Shown: positions 43,115 to 52,226 of the stretch, piece by piece | Layout: the number at the start of each line of letters is the position of its first letter | How positions within the stretch are numbered: the first letter of the stretch is position 1 | DNA from: Mycolicibacter arupensis | Lineage (GTDB): Bacteria > Actinomycetota > Actinomycetes > Mycobacteriales > Mycobacteriaceae | Assembly (NCBI RefSeq): GCF_002086515.1 | Contig: NZ_MVHH01000001.1 | Coordinates: forward strand, 1 to 64,000 | DNA: 64,000 nt | Direction of reading: 5' to 3' | Notes under the pieces: model-generated | Database searches by the model: none | What the model saw: only the letters and a program-made list of their open reading frames with translations | What the model was told of the DNA's origin: nothing | Translations under genes and position numbers: made by a program

Positions 43115-44527
43115 ATGACTGATATCGCCCCCGCCACCAACGGCTCAAAGGTCCGGCTGAACAGCCGCGCCAGCGGCGTCGGGTCGGTTCCGCGCAAGCG
43201 CAGCCCGATGGCGACCGCCCTGTCGCTGGTCACGCCGCTGGTCAGCCAGGATTTTCTGGACCGCTACCGCCTCCGGGAGCCACTGAACCGAGGGCTTCAC
43301 TACGGCGTGAAGACGGTGTTCTCCGTCGCCGGAGCCTCCACCCGCCAGTTCAAGAAGGTCCAGGGCCTGGGCAAGGCGCCGGCCCGACTCGCCGCCCCCG
43401 CCGGCGCCAACGGCGCGAAGGGCAGCGATTACTTCGACCTGACCCCCGATGACGATCAGCAGATGATCATCGACACCGTCGAGGAGTTCGCCGCCGAGTT
43501 GCTGCGCCCGGCGGCCCACGACGCCGACGAGGCCCTCGACTACCCGCGCGAGCTGCTCGGCAAGGCCACCGAACTGGGCATCACGGCAATCAACATCCCC
43601 GAGGAGTTCGACGGCATCGCCGCACACCGCTCGGCGGTCACCAACGTGCTGGTCGCCGAGGCGCTGGCATATGGCGACATGGGCCTGGCACTGCCGATCC
43701 TGGCCCCCGGCGGGGTGGCCTCGGCGCTGACCCACTGGGGCAGCGCCGACCAGCAGGCCACCTACCTGCCGGAGTTCGCCGGGGAGAACGTCCCGCAGGC
43801 CTGCGTCGCGATCGTCGAACCGCATCCGCTGTTCGACCCGACCAACCTCAAGACCACCGCGGTGCGCACCCCCAGCGGCTACCGGCTCGACGGCGTGAAG
43901 TCCTTGGTTCCGGCCGCCGCCGACGCGGAGCTGTTCATCGTCGCCGCCCAACTCAACGGCAAGCCGGCGCTGTTCATCGTGGAGTCCTCAGCCCCCGGCC
44001 TGACCGTCAAGGCCGACCCCAGCATGGGCCTTCGCGCCGCCGCCCTGGGCCAGATCGAGCTGAACAAGGTGTCGGTACCCCTGACCGCCCGCCTGGGCGA
44101 AGATGCCGCAGCCGATGCCGACTACTCACAGGCGATCGCGCTGTCGCGACTGGGCTGGGCCGCGGTGGCCGTCGGCACCAGCCACGCCGTGCTCGACCAC
44201 GTGATGCCCTACATCAAGGAGCGCGAGGCCTTCGGGGAACCGATCGCCAACCGCCAATCCGTGGCGTTCATGTGCGCCAATATCGCCATCGAGCTCGACG
44301 GACTGCGGCTGCTGACCTGGCGCGGCGCCTCCCGGTGCGAGCAGGGCCTGCCGTTCATCCGGGAGGCCGCACTGGCCAAGCGGATCGCCACCGACAAGGG
44401 CATGCAGATCGGCTTGGACGGAGTACAGCTGCTCGGCGGCCACGGCTACACCAAGGAGCACCCGGTCGAGCGCTGGTACCGGGATCTGCGCGCGCTCGGC
44501 ATCGCCGAGGGCGTCCTGGTCATCTGA
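43115..44527 (+). CDS. fadE24: Acyl-CoA dehydrogenase FadE24
   Basis: A 470-residue acyl-CoA dehydrogenase with a basic N-terminal extension of about 100 residues before the catalytic fold (DYFDLTPDDDQQMIIDTVEEF). The end ALGIAEGVLVI replaces the usual EGTSEIQ segment, and the following gene has DIFEGTQQIQ. The pair may therefore form a mixed alpha2beta2 enzyme, known for other mycobacterial FadE pairs. Counterpart of Rv3139, recalled as induced by isoniazid. FAD-dependent beta-oxidation; substrate not known. Confidence 0.9.
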   Translation: MTDIAPATNGSKVRLNSRASGVGSVPRKRSPMATALSLVTPLVSQDFLDRYRLREPLNRGLHYGVKTVFSVAGASTRQFKKVQGLGKAPARLAAPAGANGAKGSDYFDLTPDDDQQMIIDTVEEFAAELLRPAAHDADEALDYPRELLGKATELGITAINIPEEFDGIAAHRSAVTNVLVAEALAYGDMGLALPILAPGGVASALTHWGSADQQATYLPEFAGENVPQACVAIVEPHPLFDPTNLKTTAVRTPSGYRLDGVKSLVPAAADAELFIVAAQLNGKPALFIVESSAPGLTVKADPSMGLRAAALGQIELNKVSVPLTARLGEDAAADADYSQAIALSRLGWAAVAVGTSHAVLDHVMPYIKEREAFGEPIANRQSVAFMCANIAIELDGLRLLTWRGASRCEQGLPFIREAALAKRIATDKGMQIGLDGVQLLGGHGYTKEHPVERWYRDLRALGIAEGVLVI

Positions 44528-44576
44528 GCCATCCCGAGCCACCCGGCCTATCCGCAGCGACAACGAAAGTCTGACC

Positions 44577-45785
44577 ATGGCAATCAATCTGGAACTGCCC
44601 CGCAAACTGCACGAAGTCATCGAGATGTCCCACGCCGGCGCGGCGGAGATACTGCGCCCGATCTCGCGCAAATACGACGCGCGCGAGCACGCCTATCCGG
44701 TCGAACTGGACACCCTCGAGACCCTGTTCGACGGGGTCTCGGGAACCGGCGACAACGCAATGGCCGGCGCCGAGGCTTTCCGCGCCTCCGGAGAGCAGAC
44801 CGGCAACCGCAACGCGTCCAACATGGCCGCGATGCTGCAGGTACTGGAGATGAGTTGGGGCGACGTCGCTTTGATGTTGTCGGTGCCCTATCAGGGACTC
44901 GGCAATGCGGCCATCTCCGGTGTCGCCACCGACGAGCAGCTCGCGCGCCTGGGCAAGGTGTGGGCCGCCATGGCGATCACCGAGCCCAGCTTCGGCTCCG
45001 ACTCCGCGGCGGTCAGCACGACGGCCACCCTCGATGGCGACGAGTACGTGATCAACGGCGAGAAGATCTTCGTCACCGCCGGATCGCGCTGCACCCACAT
45101 CGTGGTGTGGGCGACCCTGGACAAGGCATTGGGGCGGGCGGCCATCAAGTCGTTCATCGTGCCGCGCGAGCACCCCGGCGTGACGGTCGAACGCCTGGAG
45201 CACAAGCTGGGCATCAAGGCCTCCGACACCGCGGTGATCCGCTTCGACAACGCCCGCATTCCCAAGGACAACCTGCTGGGCAGCCCGGACATCAACACCG
45301 AGAAGAGCTTCTCGGGGGTCATGGAGACCTTCGACAACACCCGGCCGATCGTGGCCGCGATGGCGGTCGGGGTCGCGCGCGCTGCGCTGGAAGAGCTGCG
45401 CAAGTTGCTCACCGCGGCGGGCATCGAGGTCAGCTACGACAAGCCTGCGCACGCCCAGAGCGCCCCGGCTGCGGAGTTCCTGCGCATGGAGGCCGACTGG
45501 GAATCGGCCAACCTGCTGACGCTGCGCTCGGCATGGCAGGCCGACAACCGCATCCCCAACTCCAAAGAGGCGTCGATGGGCAAGGCCAAGGCCGGCCGGG
45601 TCGCCACCGACATCACCCTCAAGGCCGTCGAGATGGCCGGCACGCTGGGCTACTCCGAGCAGACCCTGTTGGAGAAGTGGAGCCGTGACTCGAAGATCCT
45701 CGACATCTTCGAGGGCACCCAGCAGATTCAGCTGCTGGTGGTGGCCCGCCGGCTGCTGGGCCTGACGTCGGCCGAGCTCAAGTAG
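44577..45785 (+). CDS. fadE23: Acyl-CoA dehydrogenase FadE23
   Basis: A 402-residue acyl-CoA dehydrogenase. It shows MAITEPSFGSDSAAVSTTAT (FAD/substrate loop), GEKIFVTAGSRC, and the catalytic Glu region DIFEGTQQIQLLVVARRLLG. It lies 49 bp after fadE24 on the same strand. Counterpart of Rv3140. A large palindrome with the arm also found at 2331 follows the stop and may end the transcript. Confidence 0.91.
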   Translation: MAINLELPRKLHEVIEMSHAGAAEILRPISRKYDAREHAYPVELDTLETLFDGVSGTGDNAMAGAEAFRASGEQTGNRNASNMAAMLQVLEMSWGDVALMLSVPYQGLGNAAISGVATDEQLARLGKVWAAMAITEPSFGSDSAAVSTTATLDGDEYVINGEKIFVTAGSRCTHIVVWATLDKALGRAAIKSFIVPREHPGVTVERLEHKLGIKASDTAVIRFDNARIPKDNLLGSPDINTEKSFSGVMETFDNTRPIVAAMAVGVARAALEELRKLLTAAGIEVSYDKPAHAQSAPAAEFLRMEADWESANLLTLRSAWQADNRIPNSKEASMGKAKAGRVATDITLKAVEMAGTLGYSEQTLLEKWSRDSKILDIFEGTQQIQLLVVARRLLGLTSAELK

Positions 45786-45805
45786 CCCAGCTCTCCTCTA
45801 GCGCT

Positions 45806-45861
45806 GAGCAGACGCAGAATCGCACCCGCGGGGCCCCGCGGGTGCGATTCTGCGTCTGGTC
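45806..45861. repeat. Large intergenic palindrome, copy 2
   Basis: A perfect 25-bp inverted repeat without a loop (45809-45833 with 45834-45858), extended by 2 bp past one mismatch. Its outer arm GCAGACGCAGAATCGCAC matches the palindrome at 2331-2388 except for one base. It is placed between fadE23 and the next operon, so a terminator role is possible. Confidence 0.75.
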
Positions 45862-45897
45862 GCCCACCGCACTGCACCCTTGCCGCGGACCAAAAGA

Positions 45898-45921
45898 AAA
45901 AGTAATGTTGCTTTTACTTTT
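45898..45921 (+). promoter_or_regulatory. Candidate TetR operator before the eight-gene operon
   Basis: AAAAGTAA (45898-45905) and TTACTTTT (45914-45921) form a perfect 8-bp inverted repeat with an 8-bp spacer, 24 bp before the start of the first gene. It stands out as AT-rich in GC-rich DNA. The TetR encoded inside the operon (50346-50960) is the likely ligand. Confidence 0.55.
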
Positions 45922-45945
45922 GCTGTCGATCCCCGGGAGTCGCTG

Positions 45946-47052
45946 ATGGAATCCTTTGTCCACCTGCGCAAAGGCACCACACCGCGCCGCATCCACGCCG
46001 ACCTCGACGGCCTCAAAGACGACGAACTGGGTCGCGGAGGCTTCACCGGGCGCACCGCCAACATGTACCGCCGCCACGACCCCACCGCCTATCGCGCCGA
46101 AGGCCCGCTGCGGCCGGTCGACGTCCTGGCCGCGCTCCTGGCGCCCACCGACGCAGCCGACGCCGCGGGCGACCCGCTGCTGCTGTTCAGCAATGCCGAC
46201 TGCCGCATCAAGCTGTCGCGGCGCAGCGCCGCCATGCCGTTTCACGTCCGCTACGTCGACGGCGACCTGCTGTGCTTCGTGCACGCCGGCTCCGGGCGAC
46301 TGGAGACCGAATTCGGCCCGCTGGACTACCGCGAGGGCGACTGGCTGTATCTGCCCAAGGCGACCACCTGGCGGCAGCTTCCCGCCACCGAGTCGACCTG
46401 GTTGATGATCGAGGCCACCGACGAATTCCAGGTGCCGCCGCCGGGTCCGTTGGGCAGGCATTTTCCCTTCGACCCCTCGCTGGTGGTGATCCCCGAACCG
46501 GGCCCGGCCGAGGAAGACCCCTTCGGTGACGGACGTGACAGCTACGAAGTCCGGCTCATCCACGACGGCGGGCCGACAACGCTTCACTACCAACACAATC
46601 CGCTCGACGTAGAGGGCTGGCGCGGGGACAACTTCGCGTTCTCGTTCAACATCGCCGACTACAACGTGATCACTTCCGAAAGCGTGCACCTGCCTCCCAC
46701 CGTGCACCTGTTCATGCAGGCCACCGGGGTGTATGTGATGAACTTCCTGCCCAAGCCCGCCGAGACCGTGCCCGGCACCGAACGCACCCCCTGGTACCAC
46801 CGCAACGTCGACTACGACGAGATCGCGTTCTTCCACGGCGGATCGCTCTACGGGATTCCCATGCCCCCGGGCCTGATCAGCCACGCACCCCAAGGCGTGC
46901 ACCACGGCGCGCCGGAGAAGGCCCGCGAAAGGTCCCGGCGAAAATTCGATGAATACCAACGGGTGGACTGGCAAGTCATCGCCATCGACACCCGGCGCCG
47001 TCTCACGCCCTCCCCCGAAGTTCTCGCCGCCGACCTAGGACAGCACGCATGA
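45946..47052 (+). CDS. Homogentisate 1,2-dioxygenase-like cupin
   Basis: A 368-residue protein with the double-cupin fold of homogentisate dioxygenase. Iron ligands can be read in WYHRNVDYDE (His285 with Asp291 or Glu292) and in HAPQGVHHGAP (His320), with spacing close to the human enzyme (His335, Glu341, His371). It is shorter than typical HmgA, and the next genes are not the usual maleylacetoacetate route, so the ring substrate may differ. ATG at 45946 follows GGGAG. The stop overlaps the hydrolase start (ATGA). Confidence 0.78.
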   Translation: MESFVHLRKGTTPRRIHADLDGLKDDELGRGGFTGRTANMYRRHDPTAYRAEGPLRPVDVLAALLAPTDAADAAGDPLLLFSNADCRIKLSRRSAAMPFHVRYVDGDLLCFVHAGSGRLETEFGPLDYREGDWLYLPKATTWRQLPATESTWLMIEATDEFQVPPPGPLGRHFPFDPSLVVIPEPGPAEEDPFGDGRDSYEVRLIHDGGPTTLHYQHNPLDVEGWRGDNFAFSFNIADYNVITSESVHLPPTVHLFMQATGVYVMNFLPKPAETVPGTERTPWYHRNVDYDEIAFFHGGSLYGIPMPPGLISHAPQGVHHGAPEKARERSRRKFDEYQRVDWQVIAIDTRRRLTPSPEVLAADLGQHA

Positions 47053-48233
47053 CCGTCAAGCACGACTACGACCGAATCCCCTACCTGATTGCCTACCAGA
47101 ACAATTCGGGTGTCCGCGACGTCTATGGCGGCGTCGCCGAATTGGTGGTTCTGGAGAGCTATCTGCTGCGCCCCAGATCCGCACCCAGCGACACCGTGCT
47201 GGTGTTCATGCACCCGATCGGCGGCGGCGCCTATCTGCCGATGGTCAATGCCCTGGCCCGCGCCGGACACCACGTCATCTACTGCAACAGCCGGTTCCGC
47301 GGCACCGACTCCGCGCTACTGATGGAGAAGGTGGTCGAAGACCTCGGCGAATGCATCAAAGACGCCAAGAACCGACTGGGCTACCGCAAGGTGGTGCTGG
47401 CCGGCTGGAGCGGCGGAGGTTCGCTGTCGCTGTTCTACCAACAGCAGGCGCAGCACCCGACGGTGACGGCAAGCCCCTCCGGTGACGGCCCCGACCTGAC
47501 CAAACTGAACCTGATCCCGGCCGACGGTGTGATGCTGCTCGCCGCACACATCAGCCGCCACGGCACGCTCACCGAATGGCTGGACGCGTCGATCCTCGAC
47601 GAGTCCGACCCCACCAAACGCGACCCGGAACTGGACCTCTACAACCCGGACAACCCCAACCAGCCGCCCTACAGCGCGGAGTTCCTGGACCGCTACCGGG
47701 CCGCCCAGATCGCCCGCAACCGCAGGATCACCGCCTGGGTCAAGGCGAAGCTGGCCGAGTTCACCGATGCCGGCCTGCCGGATCAGGAGTTCGGGTTCGT
47801 CGTGCACGGCACCATGGCCGACCCGCGCTGGCTGGATCCGACGGTCGATCCCAACGATCGCACCCCAGGAAGTTGCTACCTGGGCGAGCCCGCGGTGGTG
47901 AACATGAGCCCGGTCGGGTTGGCCCGGTTCTGCACGCTGCGCAGCTGGCTGTCGCAATGGAGCTACGACGACGCCCACGGCGACGGACTGGACTGCGGAG
48001 CAGATATCGCGGTGCCCACCCTGGTGATCGGCAACCTCGCGGACGACGCCTGCACACCCAGCCACACCCGCCGACTGTTCGAGGCCATCGGCACCGGCGA
48101 TAAGGCGATGCATGAAATCCCCGGCGCCAACCACTATTACGCCGGCCCGGATCAGCGCGACGCGCTGCGACAGGCCGTAACGATCGTCAGTGATTGGCTG
48201 GCCCAGCATGATTTCGTAGGCTCGTCACAATGA
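47049..48233 (+). CDS. Alpha/beta-hydrolase
   Basis: A 394-residue alpha/beta hydrolase. The nucleophile Ser121 is in LAGWSGGGSLS, with a likely acid in GNLADDAC and His in PGANHYYAG. A large insert (about residues 140-290) separates the nucleophile from the rest. ATGA overlaps tie it to both neighbours. It may cleave the ring-fission product or an ester or lactone of the pathway; family members are too diverse to say more. Confidence 0.75.
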   Translation: MTVKHDYDRIPYLIAYQNNSGVRDVYGGVAELVVLESYLLRPRSAPSDTVLVFMHPIGGGAYLPMVNALARAGHHVIYCNSRFRGTDSALLMEKVVEDLGECIKDAKNRLGYRKVVLAGWSGGGSLSLFYQQQAQHPTVTASPSGDGPDLTKLNLIPADGVMLLAAHISRHGTLTEWLDASILDESDPTKRDPELDLYNPDNPNQPPYSAEFLDRYRAAQIARNRRITAWVKAKLAEFTDAGLPDQEFGFVVHGTMADPRWLDPTVDPNDRTPGSCYLGEPAVVNMSPVGLARFCTLRSWLSQWSYDDAHGDGLDCGADIAVPTLVIGNLADDACTPSHTRRLFEAIGTGDKAMHEIPGANHYYAGPDQRDALRQAVTIVSDWLAQHDFVGSSQ

Positions 48234-49435
48234 ACACCACAGGTGCGCTGGACGGGATCCGTGTTCTGGAGCTCGGCACGCTGATCTCCGGCCCCTTCGC
48301 TGGGCGACTGCTCGGCGACATGGGCGCAGAGGTCATCAAGATCGAACTGCCCGGCAGGCCCGATCCGCTGCGCACCTGGGGGCAAGCCGAAGTCGACGGC
48401 CACCACTTCTTCTGGACCGTGCACGCCCGCAACAAAAAGGCCATCACCCTGGACCTGCGCACCGAGAAGGGCCGCGCACTGTTCCTTGAGCTCGTCGAGA
48501 GATCCGACATCGTCGTGGAGAACTTCCGCCCCGGCACGCTGGAGCGCTGGGGACTGGGCTTCGATGTACTGCATCGGCACAACCGGGGTCTCATCCTGGT
48601 GCGGGTCTCGGGCTACGGGCAGACCGGGCCGGACGCCCACAAGGCCGGCTACGCCTCGGTCGCCGAGGCCGCCAGCGGACTGCGCCACATGAACGGCTTT
48701 CCCGGCGGTCCGCCGCCGCGGCTGGCACTGTCCCTCGGCGACAGCCTCGCAGGCATGTTCGCCGCCCAAGGTGCCCTCGCCGCGCTGTACCGCCGGAGCG
48801 TCACCGGCGTGGGCCAGGTGGTCGATGTCGCACTGACCGAATCCTGTTTGGCCATCCAGGAATCCACCATCCCCGACTACGACGTCGGCGGCGTGGTCCG
48901 CGGGCCGTCCGGCACCCGCCTGGAAGGCATCGCCCCCTCCAATATCTACCAGTCCGCCGACGGCAGCTGGGTGGTGATCGCCGCCAACCAAGACAGTGTC
49001 TTCGCCCGGCTGTGCCAGGCCATGGGACAGCCAGAGCTGACAACCGACCCGCGGTTCGCCGATCACGGCGCGCGTGGCCGCAATCAGGACGAGCTCGACG
49101 CGATCATCGGCGCATGGGCGGCCCAGCGGGCACCCGATGCCATCATCGCGACGCTGAGCGATGCCGGCGTGATCTCCGGACCCATCAACACCGTCGCAGA
49201 GGTGGTCAAGGACCCGCAGCTGTGGGCCCGCGGCATGCTCGCCGAGCACTGGGACGAAGGCGCCGAGCGCACCGTCTTGGGACCCGGTGTCATGCCCGTG
49301 CTCTCGGAGAGCCCCGGCACCATCCGCAACGCCGGGTCGGCCCGGCCCGGCCAGCACAACGACGAGGTCTACATCGAGCTGCTCGGCAAGACCGATGCGG
49401 AGCTGGACGACCTACGCAGGGAGGGCGTGCTGTGA
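48230..49435 (+). CDS. CaiB/BaiF type III CoA-transferase
   Basis: A 401-residue formyl-CoA-transferase-family enzyme. It shows GIRVLELGTLISGPFAGRLLGDMGAEVIKIE, NKKAITLDLRTEKG, VENFRPGTLERWGLG, and a catalytic Asp region SLGDSLAGMFA. It moves CoA between acids and so could activate an organic acid released upstream. Overlaps both neighbours (ATGA and GTGA), so it is translated as part of the operon. Confidence 0.88.
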   Translation: MNTTGALDGIRVLELGTLISGPFAGRLLGDMGAEVIKIELPGRPDPLRTWGQAEVDGHHFFWTVHARNKKAITLDLRTEKGRALFLELVERSDIVVENFRPGTLERWGLGFDVLHRHNRGLILVRVSGYGQTGPDAHKAGYASVAEAASGLRHMNGFPGGPPPRLALSLGDSLAGMFAAQGALAALYRRSVTGVGQVVDVALTESCLAIQESTIPDYDVGGVVRGPSGTRLEGIAPSNIYQSADGSWVVIAANQDSVFARLCQAMGQPELTTDPRFADHGARGRNQDELDAIIGAWAAQRAPDAIIATLSDAGVISGPINTVAEVVKDPQLWARGMLAEHWDEGAERTVLGPGVMPVLSESPGTIRNAGSARPGQHNDEVYIELLGKTDAELDDLRREGVL

Positions 49436-50337
49436 GCACACTGCCCCGCCACGTCGCGATCCGCGAGGTCGCGCTGCGCGACGGCCTGCAGATCGAAGCA
49501 CCGATCCCGTTGAGCGCCAAGCTCGAACTGCTGGCCGCGATCGCCGCCACCGGTGTGCGCGAAGTCGAGGTCACCTCGTTCGTCTCCCCCACCAAGGTCC
49601 CGGCCCTGGCCGATGCCGCCGAGTTGGCCGCCGAACTGTGGCGCTACCCCGGCCTGGAGTTCTCCGCGCTGGTCGCCAGCCCCGGCGGTGCGGCACGGGC
49701 GGTGGCGGCCGGACTGAAGTCCATCGAGTACGTGGTGTGCGCCTCCGACGAGTTCAGCACCGCCAACGTGGGGCGCCCCACCGCACAGGCCGTCGCGGCC
49801 ACCACCGACATCGCCGGAATCGCCCATGATGCCGGCGCCTCGGTGGAGGTCATCATCGCCACCGCCTGGGACTGCCCGTTCGAGGGCCCCACAGATCCCG
49901 GCCGCGTCACCGACATCGCCGCATCGGCACGGGCGTTCGGGGTCGACCGGCTCGCCATCGCCGACACCATCGGCACCGCCACCCCGCGCCGGGTCACCGA
50001 CCTGATCGCAGCGGTCCAGCCGCTGATCGGCGACATCCCGCTGGGGGCGCACTTTCACAACACGCGCGGTTCCGGGTTGGCCAGTGCCTACGCGGCAGTG
50101 CAGGCCGGCATCACCCGCCTTGACGCCTCGGCCGGTGGTCTCGGCGGCTGCCCGTTCGCTCCGGGCGCCACCGGCAACATCGCCACCGAAGACTTGGTAT
50201 ACCTGCTCGGCGACTGCGGCATCGACACCGGAATCGACCTGGACGCCGCCATCACCGCGGCAGGCGTGGCCAGCACCGTCGTCGGCCACGGGCTGCCGAG
50301 CGCCCTGCTGGCCGCCGGCGACCGGAAGCGGGACTGA
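49432..50337 (+). CDS. Hydroxymethylglutaryl-CoA lyase-like enzyme
   Basis: A 301-residue DRE-TIM lyase. It has AIREVALRDGLQIEA at the start, EVTSFVSPTKVPALADAAEL, and the HMG-CoA lyase active-site loop GLGGCPFAPGATGNIATED. It splits HMG-CoA or a related 3-hydroxy-3-methylacyl-CoA to acetyl-CoA and a keto acid. The GTG start overlaps the CoA-transferase stop. It points to a branched-chain or isoprenoid-type intermediate. Confidence 0.88.
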   Translation: MSTLPRHVAIREVALRDGLQIEAPIPLSAKLELLAAIAATGVREVEVTSFVSPTKVPALADAAELAAELWRYPGLEFSALVASPGGAARAVAAGLKSIEYVVCASDEFSTANVGRPTAQAVAATTDIAGIAHDAGASVEVIIATAWDCPFEGPTDPGRVTDIAASARAFGVDRLAIADTIGTATPRRVTDLIAAVQPLIGDIPLGAHFHNTRGSGLASAYAAVQAGITRLDASAGGLGGCPFAPGATGNIATEDLVYLLGDCGIDTGIDLDAAITAAGVASTVVGHGLPSALLAAGDRKRD

Positions 50338-50345
50338 GCGCCTCG

Positions 50346-50960
50346 ATGTCTACCCAGCGGGAGCTCAGCTCGAAGGGCCGCCTGACGCGCGGCGCCATCG
50401 AGCAGGCCGCCCGAGAACTGTTTGCCGAACGCGGTTTTCACGGCACCACGCTGGCCGACATCACGTCGGCCGCCGGAAAATCCACCGCGGTGCTCTACCG
50501 GTACTTCCACGACAAGGAAGACCTGCTGGCCGCGTTGGCCGAGTCGTTTCTGACCCAGGTGGTGGAACCGTCGGGCCTGAAGATGCGACTGCCGGAGTCC
50601 CCGGAAGACACCGAGTTCTTCTCGTCGGTGGCCAGCGCCTACTGGGCCATGTTCAAGCCGAACATCGGCGTCATGATCGCGGTCGCGCAGCTGGCGGCGA
50701 CCAGTGAACGTTTCGCCGCACTGCAGAACGAGTTCCGCCGGTTCGGCATGGAGATCGTCGCCGCTTCGGTGCGCCACGCCCAACAGCAGGGCTACGGTGC
50801 CGACCTGAACCCCGATCACATCGCCGCCGCCATTGCGCTGCTGTTCGAGAACTTCACCGTCGTGTTCGTCGGCCCCTCAGGACCGGGCTGGCAGATCAGC
50901 GACAGTGACGCCGTCGCGACGCTGGCGACGATCTGGCGAAAGACCCTGTACGGCCGATGA
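50346..50960 (+). CDS. TetR-family regulator inside the operon
   Basis: A 204-residue TetR. The N-terminal helix-turn-helix is AIEQAARELFAERGFHGTTL and ITSAAGKSTAVLYRYF. It is encoded in the middle of the operon, 8 bp after the lyase gene, so it would be co-expressed with the enzymes. It is expected to bind the inverted repeat at 45898-45921. The ligand is probably a pathway CoA-thioester or acid. Confidence 0.83.
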   Translation: MSTQRELSSKGRLTRGAIEQAARELFAERGFHGTTLADITSAAGKSTAVLYRYFHDKEDLLAALAESFLTQVVEPSGLKMRLPESPEDTEFFSSVASAYWAMFKPNIGVMIAVAQLAATSERFAALQNEFRRFGMEIVAASVRHAQQQGYGADLNPDHIAAAIALLFENFTVVFVGPSGPGWQISDSDAVATLATIWRKTLYGR

Positions 50961-50984
50961 CCGCTGAGAACTGAAGGAGCCGCC

Positions 50985-52226
50985 ATGGATTTCACACTTC
51001 CGGACCACCTTCCCGGCCTGCTTGCCGAGATGGACGACTTCATCGAGCGCGAGATCGCTCCGCTGCAGGCCGACCACATGCAGTACTTCGACCATCGGCG
51101 CGAGTTCGCCCGCACCGACGTGGAGAACGGTGGCACACCCCGGCGCGAGTGGGAGGAGTTGCTCGACGAGATGCGCCGCCGCGCCGACGCGGCCGGCTGG
51201 CTGCGTTATGGGCTGCCGGCCTCACTGGGTGGCCGCGACGGCAGCAACGTCGACATGGCGGTGATCCGTGAACACCTGGCGCACAAGGGGTTGGGCCTGC
51301 ACAACGATCTGCAGGACGAGTCATCGATCGTCGGGAACTTCCCCCAGGTGATCATGATGGAGCGGTTCGGCACCGACGAACAACGCCGCGAATTCTCCCA
51401 GGCCATGATCACCGGCGAGCGATCGATGGCCTTCGGCCTCACCGAACCCGACCACGGCTCGGATGCCACGTGGCTGGAGACCCGCGCCGAGCTCGACGGC
51501 GACACCTGGGTGATCAACGGCGCCAAGCGCTTCAACACCGGTGTGCACCGGGCCACCCACGACCTGGTGTTCGCTCGCACCTCCGGCGAAGCCGGCTCGG
51601 CTCGCGGGATCACCGCCTTCCTGGTGCCCACCGACACACCGGGCTTCAGCGTTCCGTTCTACTGGTGGACCTTCAACATGCCCAGCGATCACGGCGAGGT
51701 CGAACTGCGCAATGTCCGGGTGCCCGCCGAGGCGGTGCTCGGTGAGGTCGACGGCGGCCTGGAGGTGGCTCAGACATTCCTGCACGAGAACCGGATCCGG
51801 CAGGCGGCCTCCAGCCTGGGCGCAGCGCAGTACTGCATCGACCGCGCCGCGGACTACGCCCGGCAACGCATCGTGTTCGGCAAGCCCCTGTCGGTGAATC
51901 AGGCGGTGCAATGGCCACTGGCTGAACTGCAGACCGAAGCCCAGATGGTGCGACTGCTGGTGAACTATGCGGCCTGGCACCTGGACCGCGACCATCACCT
52001 GGAGGTCTCCGACAAGGTATCGATGGCCAACTACCGGGCCAACCGGCTGGTATGCGAGGCCGCCGACCGCGCCATCCAGATTCACGGCGGCATCGGCTAC
52101 ACCCGCCATGAGCAGTTCGAGCACATCTATCGGCACCACCGCCGCTACCGGATCACCGAGGGCGCCGAGGAGATCCAGATCCGCCGGGTCGCGCAGCGAC
52201 TTTTCGGGTTCGACCGACGGCGATGA
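50985..52226 (+). CDS. Acyl-CoA dehydrogenase, ACAD10/11- or LvaC-like
   Basis: A 413-residue acyl-CoA dehydrogenase-fold protein. It has MAFGLTEPDHGSDATWLETRA, GAKRFNTGVHRATH, RIVFGKPLSVNQAVQWPLAELQ and HRRYRITEGAEEIQ (Glu at about 392 in the position of the catalytic base). The context with an APH-type kinase and a DUF6285 gene is that of ACAD10/11 and of LvaC in levulinate catabolism. The retained Glu leaves ordinary dehydrogenation possible. RBS GAAGGAG precedes the ATG. Confidence 0.85.
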   Translation: MDFTLPDHLPGLLAEMDDFIEREIAPLQADHMQYFDHRREFARTDVENGGTPRREWEELLDEMRRRADAAGWLRYGLPASLGGRDGSNVDMAVIREHLAHKGLGLHNDLQDESSIVGNFPQVIMMERFGTDEQRREFSQAMITGERSMAFGLTEPDHGSDATWLETRAELDGDTWVINGAKRFNTGVHRATHDLVFARTSGEAGSARGITAFLVPTDTPGFSVPFYWWTFNMPSDHGEVELRNVRVPAEAVLGEVDGGLEVAQTFLHENRIRQAASSLGAAQYCIDRAADYARQRIVFGKPLSVNQAVQWPLAELQTEAQMVRLLVNYAAWHLDRDHHLEVSDKVSMANYRANRLVCEAADRAIQIHGGIGYTRHEQFEHIYRHHRRYRITEGAEEIQIRRVAQRLFGFDRRR

